In this document: positions 47,097-58,586 of the stretch, piece after piece
How positions within the stretch are numbered: position 1 is the first letter of the stretch
Layout of the letters: each line of letters starts with the position of its first letter
Assembly: GCF_022605725.1 (NCBI RefSeq)
Contig: NC_065549.1
Span: forward strand, 15,662,114-15,726,113
Length of the DNA stretch: 64,000 nucleotides
Direction of reading: 5' to 3'
From: Anthonomus grandis grandis
Taxonomy: Eukaryota > Arthropoda > Insecta > Coleoptera > Curculionidae
Position numbers and translations under genes: made by a program
The notes under the pieces: generated by a model
Told to the model about the DNA's origin: nothing
Databases searched by the model: none
Seen by the model: only the letters and a program-made list of their open reading frames with translations

Positions 47097-47751
47097 AAGC
47101 GCTTCTTTTATAATTGTATAACACTATATGGATTATGTGGTTTTTCGTTCGTATTTAATCTGTAAGTTTATAAGGTTGAAATAACATCTTAATTTCTTTG
47201 TAACAGTTCTTATAATATTCGGTTAATAAATCATTATACAATATATTCATTTGTGCCTTTAGTTTCTTCTAACTCGAACAGTAAACACCTAGAACCTATT
47301 TTGAAGTACCAAAATGACAAGTTTGACATTTTATTGGATGTTAGCTTACAAGGTTTTTATTTTTGTTCACAAAAATAAAGAATAAAATACACAGGACAAG
47401 CTTAAGCCTTGAAAAAGAAATAATTGGTTTATTTTTATTATCTTTAAACAATAACACTTTAAAAAATTTAGAAGTTATGTCCTATAATTCTTCGTCTAAA
47501 CTCACTTCAACTGACATTTTGATCCTAGAGATAATCCTGGACTACCTACTAATTCAACCCTCAAGATCAATCCTTGTAAACAGGGCTGTACTAAATAAAA
47601 ATAGTCATTCAACAGTCATTATATCATTTGATCCATGGACCTAATAGATCCGCGCGTTGTAAACGTAGCTAACGTGAGAGGGCGTGGGGGTACCCCTCCT
47701 GAATTTTTGCAGTCGCCAAATTATATTAAATATAAGGATATTTTGTTACAC

Positions 47752-47916
47752 AATGAATGATAGCATAGATCTTGCCTCTTCTAACATAAAATTTGTAACT
47801 AAACTAAAGAAGGGTAATACCACTAATCTAGTCATTGAAGTATCCCCTGAGGTTCACAAGCAGCTTTTAAACGAAGAATATATTTTCGTTGGATGGAAAA
47901 AGTCAAAGATTCAAAT
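47752..47916 (+). pseudogene. LINE ORF1 fragment
   Basis: Short open piece (MNDSIDLASSNIKFVTKLKK, TTNLVIEVSPEVHKQLLNEE, IFVGWKK) matching the region just before the zinc knuckles in Jockey-type ORF1 proteins. It stops where a minus-strand LINE tail is inserted at about 47917. Confidence 0.55.
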
Positions 47917-48077
47917 CCAAATACAAATCTTTATTATCCAAAATTGACACAATAAAGTGTATGGAATTCGGAAGCTAAAATTTCAAACATTATATACTTA
48001 AATCTACACTATCACTAAACCTAGTTTACATACTCAAAGAAATTATTAGGCATATAAAACAGTAACAGAAATAAATA
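47917..48077 (-). mobile_element. 3' tail of a minus-strand LINE
   Basis: Minus-strand text contains AATAAAG followed by GATTTGTATTTGGATTTGAA, a typical LINE 3' end with a short repeated tail (near 47915-47945), preceded by ~130 bp of untranslated-type sequence. No coding part remains. Confidence 0.5.
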
Positions 48078-48079
48078 TA

Positions 48080-48546
48080 CAGTGTGGCCCAAATTGGGTG
48101 TACATGTATGGGTATCTTGCAAACTGTAAGAGATAGAAAATTGGTTAAATAAAGAAAGTTGTAGGCCATTTAGTTACCAATTAAGTGCCGCTTTCAGAAC
48201 GATTTTATCTTTTTCCGATTTTGAAATATTTGGAAAAAATCAAAAAGTTGCATTTTTGAAAAAAGGCTGTATTTTTTTTATTTCAACGTATTTTTAAAAT
48301 CTGTAAAAACATTATAAGGGCAACTTTTTAAGGACAACGCATACGTGAATTCAGTTTTTGTTTTCGATGTTTCGGTTCTGAGATTCCATCCTCAACTTCT
48401 TTTTTTCTTATGGCGGCCATTTTGTTTTTTTGCTAAATTAAAAAGATCTTTTTTTTTTTCCCTTTAAAATAATGTGTAACACTTTATGAAAATATTTTAT
48501 TTTTACGTCAAAACATTAAATAGTTTATTTTTCGCGGAGTTGGCCA
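48080..48546 (+). repeat. Left inverted arm of the 3.2-kb element
   Basis: 467 bp, reverse-complementary to 50809-51261 with scattered differences and a few small gaps. It contains the block at 48387-48424 shared with the 58.2-kb element. Confidence 0.9.
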
Positions 48547-48779
48547 CGAATGCGGAGGCCATGACTACGGAGGCAATTTGTCGTATAATTTAGGGTCATT
48601 TACTGACAATTCTGCAAAATATTATTTATTTGATTTAACTTTTTATCTTGTTTAGTAGTTTTTATCTTGTTCATTTCATGTTTCTTGTTCTTGTTAGTGT
48701 TAAATAGTTTTTTCGTATCTAGTTCTTTTCGTTTGTTTTTAGTGAGTTTTGTCTAAAATTGTAATTTCCAAAAATCGCC

Positions 48780-49540
48780 ATGCGATATACCAGTGAAGAA
48801 AAATTTGACATATGGAAATGTTATATTACATGTGATAGGAATGCAAATCTTGCAATCGCCAGATATTAGGAACTGTATCCTGAGAGACAACTGCCAGGTC
48901 CAAGACTATTCGCTATGCTTATCATGAACCTTAGAACTCATGAAAGTTTTGAAATACCAACGCCAGAAAATTATCGAAGGGACAATGAAGCTCGCGATGA
49001 AAACATTTTAGACCATTTTAATGCGAACCCAAAAACATTGACTCCAAAAGCTGCAACTGATATGAATATACCAAGGACTACCATTCAAAGAGTCCTTAAA
49101 AAAATATCGTCCATAAAAGGCTTCTATTGTTCAAGGTTTAAGGGATACAGACTACCCAAGACGATTAGAGTTTTCAAACTGGTTTGTAAGGCAATGTCAA
49201 GAAATACCTAATTTCAGCAGGAAAATTATTTAGACCGACGAGACGTTTTTTAGCAACTGCGGAGTATTCAACAGGCATAATCGTCATTTTTGGGTTAGTG
49301 AAAATCCTCATCAAGTGGCTGAACGTAGGCTACAAGTAAGATTTGGATTTAATGTATGGTGTGGTATGTATGGTAAGTTAATTACCCACTCCACAAAATT
49401 ATTTTCAAGTAAAATGCTATAATTGTTTTTAGATAATCACCTTATTGGGCCCTCTATTTATCACCAAATATTGACAGGTCAAAGATATTTAAATCTTTTG
49501 GAAGCGCAGATATTACCTACCGTGAAAGCTATAATACCTG
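48780..49540 (+). pseudogene. Mariner-superfamily transposase, N-terminal half
   Basis: ATG at 48780: MRYTSEEKFDIWKCY, stop at codon 30, then YPERQLPGPRLFAML, NLRTHESFEIP, NILDHFNANPKTLTPKAA, IPRTTIQRVLKK (helix-turn-helix), FYCSRFKGYRL. With frameshifts the catalytic start IIWTDETFF (about 49228) follows, then NHLIGPSIYHQILTGQRYLN (about 49437) as in related transposases. The text expected next (QQDGAPxH and SPDLTPLDF blocks) is not found; a different module follows. Dead gene. Confidence 0.7.
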
Positions 49541-49599
49541 AAGAACAAATGTGGAGCAGACTTTCCATATGCACTTTGTCCCATGCAAATTAAATAATG

Positions 49600-50298
49600 A
49601 AAATACCTTGGACTTGGTATGGTATATGTCCATTACCAGTAGACAAACTAACAGAAATTTGTCCTTGCACCGTGGACTTATTGCCATTTGTTTGTCGTTA
49701 CACTTTTTAAGGTTAGAAGTGTTTATTTTGAGTACTTTCAAGTTCTTTGTTTTTTACGGAATAAATTTAAGATAATGGATTTCCCTGTGACAGGGGATCA
49801 TATAGTTGGTGATACGGATCGTCGTAGTAGAAAAAGGAAAAAAATCTTACGTCTAAAGAGCGTAAAAGTAATGTCAGGTAAGTCTTACCTTTCCGGTACG
49901 CGGCCATTCGTATTTGCCAGCGGATCGTGTTTTCGGGCAAATAGAAAAAGTTACACGATCCTACAGTACAATAAAAACCCCTACAAAATATCATGAGATA
50001 TACTCCAAGAAGGGAGACGGAGACGTTAGACAACTTGGTAAGGACTGGGTTGTTTACGATATAAAAACTGCGTTAACCTCTTTAAAGAAAATTGAAGGGA
50101 TCAGTGCGACCAAATGGATTATTAAGAGATCACAAAACAACAGCAATATTTTGCTTAAGACCGAGTTGTTCTACAGAAATGACGATTATTAAAACGCGGT
50201 AAAAAATGAATAAAAAAGTGATAATGCTAGCGAAGAAAGTGACATGCTAAGTGATTGCAATAATGATGACGACGGGGACTTTTACTATGACATTTAAA
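49600..50298 (+). pseudogene. DUF7869-like C-terminal module
   Basis: In shifting frames: RNFVLAPWTYCHLFVVTLF (about 49650-49710), MDFPVTGDHIVGDTDRRSRK (49774), then the diagnostic RGHSYLPADRVFGQIEK (about 49898-49950), DWVVYDIKTALTSLKKIE, SATKWIIKRS and an acidic tail (SDNASEESDML, DDDGDFYYDI) ending at 50298. The GHSxLPxDRxFGxIEK pattern is, from memory, that of DUF7869 proteins encoded by insect transposons. It differs from the mariner-type N-terminus just upstream, so the element appears to be chimeric or to contain an inserted second element. Confidence 0.6.
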
Positions 50299-50808
50299 AA
50301 TATTTTGTATATCAAAAATAAAATACTGATCTTATAAACCTACTTACGTTTTTTTCATATCCTTGCTATACTTATTCATGCCGCTTTGTATAGACAAACA
50401 AAATGCAATTTGTCTAAGGTTGAGAAACTAAATGCAGAATGTCCTACAGTTTTTCAAAGTTTTTTAGGATATAATCAATACCAGATTGTCTGCATATAAG
50501 TACATCATTTGCATAATTTTTGATCAACTTTTCGGGTATATCATATTTTCGATAATTTTTTTGCCAGACACGTAGCAGTTTTTGCTTATTTGCCAAAATT
50601 ACAAAAAATGGACAAAATGCATCTAGAAAGTGTTTTAAAGAAATGTGAAAAATGTTTTAACAAAAATGGCCGTCATTTTGAATAGTTTCATTTAATATTA
50701 TTGCTACAAGTAGTTATTTATTTTATTTAGAAATTACGTAAAAGTATAAGTTAGGAAGTTAGTAAGTTAATAATAATTGTGTGTACGACAAAATGCCAAT
50801 AAAAACCA

Positions 50809-51261
50809 TGGCCAACTCAGCGAAAAATAAACTATTTAATTTTTTGACGTAAACATAAAATATTTTCATCAAGTGTTATACATAATTTTAAAGGGACAAA
50901 AAAGATCTTTTTAATTTAGCAAAAAAACAAAATGACCGCCATAAGAAAAAAAGAAGTTGAGGATGGAATCTCAGAACCGAAACGTCGAAAACAAAAACTG
51001 AATTCAGGTATGCGTTGTCCTTAAAAAGTTATCCTAATAATGTTTTTACAGATTTTAAAAATACGTTGAAATAAAAAAAATACAGCCCTTTTTCAAAAAT
51101 GCGACTTTTTGATTTTTTCCAAATATTTCAAAATCGGAAAAAGATAATATCGTTCTGAAAGCGGCACTTAATTGGTAACTAAATGCCCTACAACTTTCCC
51201 CATTTAACCAATTTTCTATCTCTTATAGTTTCCAAGTGTACACCCAATTTGGGCGACACTG
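50809..51261 (-). repeat. Right inverted arm of the 3.2-kb element
   Basis: 453 bp, partner of 48080-48546. A transcript crossing the element could form a hairpin of about 450 bp. Confidence 0.9.
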
Positions 51262-51289
51262 TATACATTACAGCTAGTTATTACTCCGA

Positions 51290-52262
51290 AAGGTAGGTCT
51301 TAATATCCTAGTAACACTTCAAAACTAGAAAAGCTTTCAATTTCTTTTTAAATGTTCTATTGGACATATTTTCAGGATAAAATGTTTAAGAGTTAATCTA
51401 GTACGCAATAAAGATAAATCGTTTCTTAGTCTAGTTGGACAATTATGAAAAAAACCATTTATCACAAATAAATTAAGATTCTTAAAAACAAATAAACACA
51501 CTTGAAATATATACATAGCACGGAATAAAAAGTGATCTACAGGAAGTTTAAGGGGGTACTCCCGCCATACATGATACTAATACTCGAGATATGATACTAA
51601 TACTCGAGATACACGATACTAATACTGCCAGTAATAGTATCATGCCCGCCATACATATAATAACTTGTTTTTGACCAATAAATACACGACACGCATACGC
51701 TGAAAAGCCCCAGAATTAGATCCCATACAAAATCCTAGAGTGGATTATGGCATAGTATACACAAACTAACTGGTTTTTATCCATTAAGGACCTAATATTT
51801 CTTATGACATAAAAAAGGCTACCTAATTTTAATGCCAAATCATTGCAATGTGCCTCCCATGAAAGACTGCCATCTAATATCAAGCCAAGAAACTTTATTG
51901 TTTGTTGACGTTGCAAGAAACTACCATTATTGCTCAAATGCATGTCAATATCAAGATTTAATTGACCCCGATGAGTGCAAAAAAACAGATAATTTGTTTT
52001 CTTGGTATTAAGAAAAAATTCATTTAGAGTAAACCAGTTATTTAGCTCGTGTAATGCTTTTCCCGCAGTAATGTGCATATTTTCTGTACTTTGTTGCCGA
52101 ACAAGGGCTAATGTATCGTCCGCGTACATAGTAACGTGACTATACAGTAAATCTGAAGGCAATGAATTTACAAATATAAGAAACAACACAGGCCCGAACA
52201 CCAAACCTTGAGGTACTCCCAAATCAGTGTGAAGATTGTTTGAACAATATGACCCTTTTTTG
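51290..52262 (-). pseudogene. LINE-H, truncated reverse transcriptase
   Basis: Minus-strand LINE beginning at GVPQG (about 52222; upstream text to 52262). 168 open codons with GVPQGLVFGPVLFLIFVNSL, TMYADDTLALV (catalytic), IKFLGLILDGSLSWEAH and YYAIIHSRILYGI, then a frame change and C-terminal text (FFHNCPTRLRNDLSLLRTRL) interrupted by the 51.56-51.66 kb short repeats. Fingers and endonuclease missing. It abuts LINE-I head to head at 52262/52263. Confidence 0.82.
51556..51664. repeat. Short tandem GATACTAATACTCGAGA repeats
   Basis: Three copies of GATACTAATACT, two followed by CGAGAT, lie between two CCCGCCATACAT copies (about 51556 and 51650), with an inverted AGTATCAT near the right end. 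A local expansion within LINE-H. Confidence 0.7.
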
Positions 52263-52335
52263 AATTCCTTCCTTTTCCACGTATTGTGTCCGAAATGCTA
52301 AAAAGGAGGCGAACGAATTTAAGACGACACCTCTA

Positions 52336-52647
52336 ATGCCGTATGACTCCATCTTGCACAACAAAGCCTCATGGCCGACACAGTCAAGAGTTATTGAGGA
52401 CTACCAGCGTATTACTAAGTGTTTTCGTTGTTGTGCTTATGGTCACACAAGTAGGGACTGTAAGGAGAAGGAAGATTTTTGTTCCAAATGTAGTCGAAAT
52501 CATAAATTTAACGAATGTAATTCTGAAGAAAAAAAATGTATAAATTGGGTCAGAGCTAGTTTGCAAAAAAGACACAAATTATTGGCAACTGATCATTCCT
52601 CTTTTGACAGAAATTGTCCTTCTTTTAAACTACCACGAAAGACTTAA
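52336..52647 (+). pseudogene. LINE-I ORF1, zinc-knuckle region
   Basis: 103 open codons with CCHC-type knuckles (CFRCCAYGHTSRDC; CSKCSRNHKFNEC) and a third Cys/His cluster (KCINW to LATDHSSFDRNCP). Gag-like RNA-binding ORF1 of Jockey-type LINEs. The N-terminal part is missing at the junction with LINE-H. Confidence 0.8.
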
Positions 52648-52714
52648 ATCTAAAGTTAAATATGATTGATATTCTAGTTAGTTGTTTTAATAATGGTTAA
52701 TACACCAAATGATT

Positions 52715-53491
52715 TTTTTAAGCATCGCCAATATCAATGTAAGATCTCTTTTGCCAAGTTTTGCAGATTTTGCTTAGTTTATGAATGAAAAGTATGATAT
52801 TATTGGGGTTAGTGAGACATGGTTGAATAGTTCCATAACATCTGAAGCAGTTAAATTGCAGGGATATTCTTTTTATCGAATGGATAGGCTGAACAGAGTC
52901 GGGGGAGGTGTTGGTATATACATTAAATCAACTTTTTATTCTGAAAAAGTTGATATCAACGTCAACAATGTAGACTTTGAATATTTACTATCATATGTCA
53001 AAGTCGGAGTCCACAAAATTGCCCTATGTTTTATTTATAAACCTCCTAAGACTCGGATATCTGAAATCTTGAATTTCCTTGATGAAATCATTCCATATAT
53101 ATTAGTGAATTATGACTTCCCTTTGGTATTTGGAGACCCAAACAAAGATATGATGAGGCCTAACTCCTTATATTCTGCACTACATTTGTACGGGTATGAC
53201 CAACTAATAGGTGAGATTACAAATACATCTGCTACATGCCTAGACCCGATTTTTGTTAATTATAAAAAAATTTGCTATAAGAGTGGAACCGTTACTTTAC
53301 ATATTAGTGATGACAATCAAATGCCGTTTTGTATCCTCACCATACTTATTAAAAAACCTCAACAAAAGATAATTAAAATTCGCGATCTTAAAAACATTGA
53401 CTTGAAAAAATTCTCGATAGATCTGGCCCAAGTAAATTGGGACAATTGTTTTCACATTGAAGATATAAATAAAAAAGTTGACTTTCTATAA
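52715..53491 (+). pseudogene. LINE-I endonuclease
   Basis: Reads ANINVRSLLPSF (catalytic Asn), a TAG, then 236 open codons from 52781: DIIGVSETWLNSSI, GGGVGIYIKS, FIYKPPKTR, LVFGDPNKDMM (Phe of GDFN replaced by Pro), CLDPIFVN and HISDDNQMPF (His of SDH replaced by Asp). Two catalytic-motif substitutions plus the stop imply loss of function. Confidence 0.82.
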
Positions 53492-53919
53492 CCAAAATAT
53501 TAACTTCCTATTTGATATCCATGCTCCTTACAAAAACATAAGAGTTAGTAAGAAAGCAGCACCTTGGTTAACCTAAAAGAGTGAGAGACTTATTTTAAGT
53601 GAAAAGTACAAAAACCCTTACTAAATATAAAAAAGATAAAAGTCTAGTTAACTGGACTTATTATAAGGAGTGCCGAAATTTCACACTTGCCTCGATTAGA
53701 AGAGAAAAGGCTGCTTATCTGGAAGAGCTTTAAAGTGATAAGTCTGGTAAATTGACCCAAATGTAATTAATGATTTCTTCGTTAGTGTATTTAATAAGTC
53801 AAGTAGTTGCTTTAAGAAAATTAATTTTTATTTGCATAACAAGTTTAGTAATATTAGTTTTGACTTTTCCCTTGTTGATTAATATTCAGTGAAAAATATA
53901 ATTAACGCCATTAAACCTA

Positions 53920-54420
53920 ATGCTGCAGGACCGGACAAATATTACTCCTTCAATGGTAAAGCTGTGTTTACCTAATATCATTAACCCTATTATTAATATA
54001 ATAATTAATATTTGTTTGTTAACGGATTATTTCCCTAAAGTATGGAGGGAGTCGACTATCATTCATTTTCCTAAAGTTTCAAATCCTAAGAGTCCACAAG
54101 ATTTACGTCTAGTCAGTTTATTGAGTGTAATTTCTAAAGTCTTGCTACTTACCTGACATCCAACAATATACTTCCTCCTCAGCAGTAGGACTGGACATAG
54201 CTCAACTAGTGCACTCTTGAATATTACTGATAATATAATTCAAGCGCTTGACAAGAAACTTTCTGTTATTATGGTGTCTCTTGATTACTCAAAAGCTTTT
54301 GATGTAATAGACCATGACTTTCTTATTGCGAAATTGAAGTACTATGGGTGCAACGATATAGCTTTATCTTTTTTTAAAACTTGCAGGTTCTCCACTACTT
54401 CAATCCCAACGATAATTTAG
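53920..54420 (+). pseudogene. LINE-I reverse transcriptase fingers and motif A
   Basis: 53920-54156 has the fingers (IINICLLTDYFPKVWRESTI, FPKVSNPKSPQDLRLVSLLS). 54217-54420 has motif A (VSLDYSKAFDVIDHDFLIAK). The sequence then jumps to post-palm text, so the YADD-bearing part is deleted. Confidence 0.8.
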
Positions 54421-54570
54421 TTGAATATAATTTAAATGCTGAACTTAATTCAATTGAAATCTACTCAAAGGAGCATAACTTAATCCAGCCGAAACTAAAA
54501 TGATACTATTTTCAAATAAAAATGCTCGTAAAAATATTGTTTCATCCGTTAAAATTCAACTGAATAACAC

Positions 54571-55176
54571 ATGAAGGTTCTTGGATTGACTTTAGATAGC
54601 TCTTTGCGGTTCAGAGAACATATCAGTATTCTGCGAAAAAGGTGTAATTTGAGAATGCGTATGCTTCATGCTAACAAATTAATTTTAAATTATAAGACTA
54701 AGAAAAAACTTACTGAAGCTTTTGTTTTAGCCATTATCCAATATTGTTTGATAGTTTATTTTCCCTGTTTAGATCAACAGGCACAGTACCGTTTACAACG
54801 TGTTCCAAACACCTGTTGCCGATTTATTTTTAATTTAAGAAGGTTTGATCATGTCTCTCAAGGCATTTATAATTTTAAATGGGTCAGAATATTGTATTTA
54901 TTTCAGTTTTTATTGTCTACATTTCTATACCGTTTATATAATACCCAAAGCCCCAAATATCTGTATGAAAAACTTTTACCTAGAAATAGAGTACATGGTC
55001 GAAATATTAGATATAATACCCTCACTATGCCACACCACTCAACTGCTCTGTTTACCCGTTCTTTTACGTACAATATTGTTCTTTTTTATAATAGTCAAAA
55101 TCCTATGTTTAATGTCAGTCTGTACACATTTAAAAGAAATTTTAGAAATTTATTTTTGGAAGAATCAATGGAATGA
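54571..55176 (+). pseudogene. LINE-I reverse transcriptase C-terminal region
   Basis: 201 open codons: VLGLTLDSSLRFREHISIL, thumb, FVLAIIQYCLIVYFPCLD, YRLQRVPNTCCRFIFNLRRF and the LINE end domain (FYNSQNPMFNVSLYTFKRNF). Follows the palm deletion directly. Confidence 0.82.
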
Positions 55177-55459
55177 GGTATCTTGTTTATTGTTTATTAG
55201 GGGACTGCTAGTATGGAAGTTGGTTGTTGTACTTATAGTACCTAGTGGACTATAATGTGTAATATACATAGTTGCAATTATTATTTATTTATTTAATTTA
55301 CTTATTTATTTTTTAGTTTTTTTAATGAAGGTTAAGAGTTTAAGAGTACCTTGGAGCTAATCTTCGCCTTTGTAAGCAAATAGGCATTATTGTAACATTT
55401 GCTGAATAAAGTCATTTTAATATTATTATTAATATTATTATTATTATTATAATTAGAGC

Positions 55460-57210
55460 AATTTACCGGAAATAGATGTCACATTCTTTCAATTTCCGAG
55501 TTATTTTGGGTCGAAAATTAATATGGATATCAACCCTAATCACTTGAAAAACCCTGACATAATTAATAAATACTTTATAGACTCAGTAAGGCAAATCTCT
55601 AATAATGTGGACTATAATACCATTTCCATGTACCTTATCAGAACACAAAATGCACCAGATCAGAATTTGAACTCGAACTCATAAACGAGGATGAACTCGT
55701 CTGAGCTCTCTCGCAAATTAAATTCAATGCGACTGGTGCAGATGGAGCTTCTAATGCTGCGACTGTGTTGTCCAACAATTCTACCTATTCTTACTAAAAT
55801 ATTTAACACATGCATAAAAAAAGCATTTTTCCCTCACAGTGGAAGGTAGCGGAAGTTATACCGTTGCCAAAAGTAAGTTGCCCTAAAACAGTCTCGGAAC
55901 TTCGACCCATTAGCCTGTTACCGGTGCTTTCTAAAGTGTTTGAAAAGCTTATTTACAAACAAACCATCGATTATATCACTGAAAACAATCTGCTACCGAA
56001 AACGCAGCAAAGCCACGGCCTTACTAAAAGTGTTGGATGACATCTTATTGGCAGCAGACAGGGGAGAAACATCTGCTCTTGTATTACTAGATTACAGCAA
56101 AGCATTCGATACCCCCAACCACTCTCTGCTTTGTGCCAAACTAAACTATTTCGGATTCAAATCTAAAACCATTTAGCTTATACGTAGTTATTTGGACAAC
56201 AGGTCCCAGCTAGTGATACTTGATAATATAAGATCGGTGCCTCTAGAAGTTGATAGGGGGGTCACTCTTGGGTCCTCTTTTCGTTATCATTTTCACAGCT
56301 GACATGTCAAATTGTTTTAGAAAGTGTACTGGTTACAGATACGCAGATGACACGCAGATCCATATTTCATTTTTACGATCTGATGCAGTGGAGGCATCGA
56401 GGAGACTTGACAAATGTCTAGCGTTCGTCTTTCAATACTCGCAAAATCGCGGCTTAAAACTTAACCCAAATATGGCGTTAAAATCTCTATTGTTGCCGAG
56501 TATAAAAATTTGGGTGTAGTGTTCGATAACACTCTTCGTTTTCGTAACAAAGCAAAGATATATATAAAAGCAAAGATATTCTGAGCTTTAAGAATTGAAA
56601 CTTACTGAAATTATTGTAATTTTGTATACGAACCTTATAATAATATAGCAATAAACACGAGCAATAAACTTCAAGATCTAAAGTGGCTAAATATATCCGA
56701 TCGACAAAAACTACATCTTGCTGCTTCCTGCATAAATTAATCAAATCTGAGCATCAGCCCTTCTTACTTGTTTGAAAAACTAACACGTAGAAATAATATT
56801 CATCTACGCGAAACTCGTCTTAATACGCACTATGAACTACCCAAAATTAACAAAGCTCAGACTTAGAACTGCTTTTCTTACATATCAGTTAAACTTCTTA
56901 ATCAATATCGAAATATCAGTCAAGTTAAAGATAATACCTCCTGCACATTTAAATCAAAATTTAAAAAGCAACTGTTATGACTAATATCCGGTTTTCTGCG
57001 AATATGTTTATAATTTTTCTATTTCTTTTTAATTCTGTAGTATATGTATGAAAGTTTTGATAGGTAAATGATATTGTGAAACTTTTTTTTTTAAATCTTA
57101 TTTGTAATTTTATAATTGTATCTTTTTTTAAATGCTCGGTTAGACCAACAGCTTAGCTGAATTTCGCCGAGTTGAAAATAAGGGCGCTTTTATTTATTTA
57201 TTTATTTTGA
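55460..57210 (+). mobile_element. LINE-J, decayed Jockey/CR1-like element
   Basis: Plus-strand LINE starting before the fingers and ending in a (TTTA)n tail at about 57188-57208. Segments: 55810-56040 (FFPSQWKVAEVIPLPKVS, ELRPISLLPVLSKVFEKL), 55990-56176 (LVLLDYSKAFDTPNHSLLCA), 56250-56519 (GSLLGPLFVIIFTADM, GYRYADDTQIHI), then LGVVFDNTLRFRNK and fragments of the C-terminus (SSYLFEKLTRRNN-like). Several frameshifts. The order is normal and the YADD box is kept. Confidence 0.82.
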
Positions 57211-58233
57211 AAAAACGACCGAGGGTTGGGTTGGTATATCAGGTGCTATATCAGTATATTGCACTCTTGCGAAAAAAGTGTCACAACTCAAAAAACATTG
57301 TTTTGAGAAAATTGATATTGAAGAATTAAATTCACTTGAGACATTCATATTGAGTTACTATGACAAAATACAAGTTTGAAGTGTAAAGAAGAATATAATT
57401 AACATTATATTATTGGATCAGTTATTTTTTTAAAAAAGATAGTCTTTTGTAGTCTTCAGTCAAAAAAAAAAAAACATCAATATTGTGACACCTTTTTAGA
57501 ACAAGATGTTTTACTCAACTTTCAAATTAAGCTAAAGAAATATAAAAAACACACACACAAACTTTTATTAAAATGGATTATAAAATGCAGAATAACAACA
57601 TGAAATGTGATTATTCTCTTAAGCTCAACAGTAGATTGAATTAATAAAATTATATAACTGAGCTGGATAGCAGTCTAGCAGAGGAATCGTTAAAAAGGTA
57701 ATCATAAAGAAGGCATGATAAAGTGAATTTTGACATATAATTTTGAAACATGTCGGGAATTATAAACCAGAATTATGTTTAATAAACAAACGGATGAAGA
57801 CTGTAGGATTTTCATTTTACGTTAATCTACAACTTCACTGCAAGTATGGACTATTTATTTCTTCACTATTAAAAATCTTGGCTTTCGGCGATTATTTACA
57901 ATTTATTAGAGTCATATTAAAAAAACAGAGAACAATATTTAAAATTGGGTGAAAATAGCAGCACTCTAAAGTTTATGGAGTATGAAGTTAGTGTACCACA
58001 AAAAGGAAACACCAAAAATTCTCAATTTGTTTCAAAACTATGCTCAAAAAATACACAATTTTAATAAAAATACCAACATTTCACGAAAAATATCACAAAA
58101 TTCACAATTTTCCAATTACAAAAATTACATTTATGTATGAAAATACCTAAAAATACCAACTTGAAGAATAGTCACACTTTGTATAATAAAATAATCTTTA
58201 ATTAAAATAATTATAGTAATGTTTTTTAATATA
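57211..58233. other. No gene recognised
   Basis: AT-rich. GTGTCACAA at about 57282 and TTGTGACAC at about 57484 are inverted with weak surrounding similarity; a MITE is possible but not supported further. Confidence 0.4.
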
Positions 58234-58586
58234 CAGGGTTTCAAATTCGACCCTTAACATGGAGATCTCGGAATCTATAACAGATACGATTTTGAGCTTA
58301 AAAATAGAAGAAAAAGCTTAACAATATGCCGTTTAAAAAAATAAACATTTCGAATGATTCCGAAGATATTTGAAGAAATACGAAATTTTAAAAAGTCGAT
58401 TTTATTTTTTTCTGAGCGTATTTTTTATCCGCTATAAAAATAATCTGCACTTTTTCATTACCACTTTATTCGTGCTACATGATAGTTAATTTAGATTTTT
58501 AAAATGACCTTTCGTCTTGTGCCAACCATCATCAACTTTGTTTTTTCTTATTGGCGCCATTTTTCGTTTTTGCATTTTTAAAATCT
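58234..58586 (+). repeat. Left inverted arm of the 2.1-kb element
   Basis: About 350 bp, reverse-complementary to 60031-60368 with moderate divergence. Contains the shared block 58527-58564. Confidence 0.85.

Larger units (their letters stand above)
43456..47330 (-). mobile_element. LINE-G, nearly full-length Jockey/CR1-like element
   Basis: Minus-strand LINE with ORF1 (46491-47096), ORF2 (43694-46464) and a poly(A) tail (T run at about 43456-43468 on the plus strand). The 27-bp gap between ORFs is typical. Only two disabling changes were seen, both in ORF2. The 5' end is not sharply defined (about 47150-47330). The target duplication was not found. Confidence 0.88.
43237..47671. mobile_element. 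Inverted-repeat DNA element housing LINE-G
   Basis: TAGCTACGTTTACAACG at 43237-43253 recurs inverted at 47655-47671. The similarity continues for ~50 bp in patches (TGGATCAAATGA on both sides). TA at both outer ends suggests a TA target duplication. After removal of LINE-G only ~500 bp remain, with no transposase, so a MITE-like element is likely. Confidence 0.55.
48080..51261 (+). mobile_element. Long-arm (fold-back) DNA element, 3182 bp
   Basis: TA-flanked (48078-48079, 51262-51263) with very long inverted arms, 48080-48546 and 50809-51261, starting CAGTGTGGCCCAAATTGGGT and ending at TGGCCAACTC. The ~2.26-kb centre carries a mariner-type transposase N-terminus and, downstream, an unrelated DUF7869-like module. 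TA duplication and CAGTG ends place it in the IS630-Tc1-mariner superfamily. Confidence 0.88.
52263..55450 (+). mobile_element. LINE-I, Jockey-like element with zinc-knuckle ORF1
   Basis: Plus-strand LINE with the end of ORF1 (52336-52647), ORF2 endonuclease (about 52715-53491), decayed linker, reverse transcriptase pieces (53920-54420), C-terminal domain (54571-55176), a 3' untranslated part with AATAAAG, and an (ATT)n tail at about 55415-55450. The reverse transcriptase active site is deleted. Confidence 0.85.

Noticed and set aside
51575..51640. Short regular repeats as a CRISPR-like array
   Set aside because: Units are direct tandem repeats without spacers, in a eukaryotic retrotransposon.
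18388..57210. LINE reverse transcriptases as host telomerase or domesticated reverse transcriptase genes
   Set aside because: Each has LINE-specific endonuclease or C-terminal motifs, tails and truncations, and nearly all are interrupted.
57282..57500. GTGTCACAA / TTGTGACAC inverted pair as a MITE
   Set aside because: Only nine bases match well and no target duplication or family support was seen.
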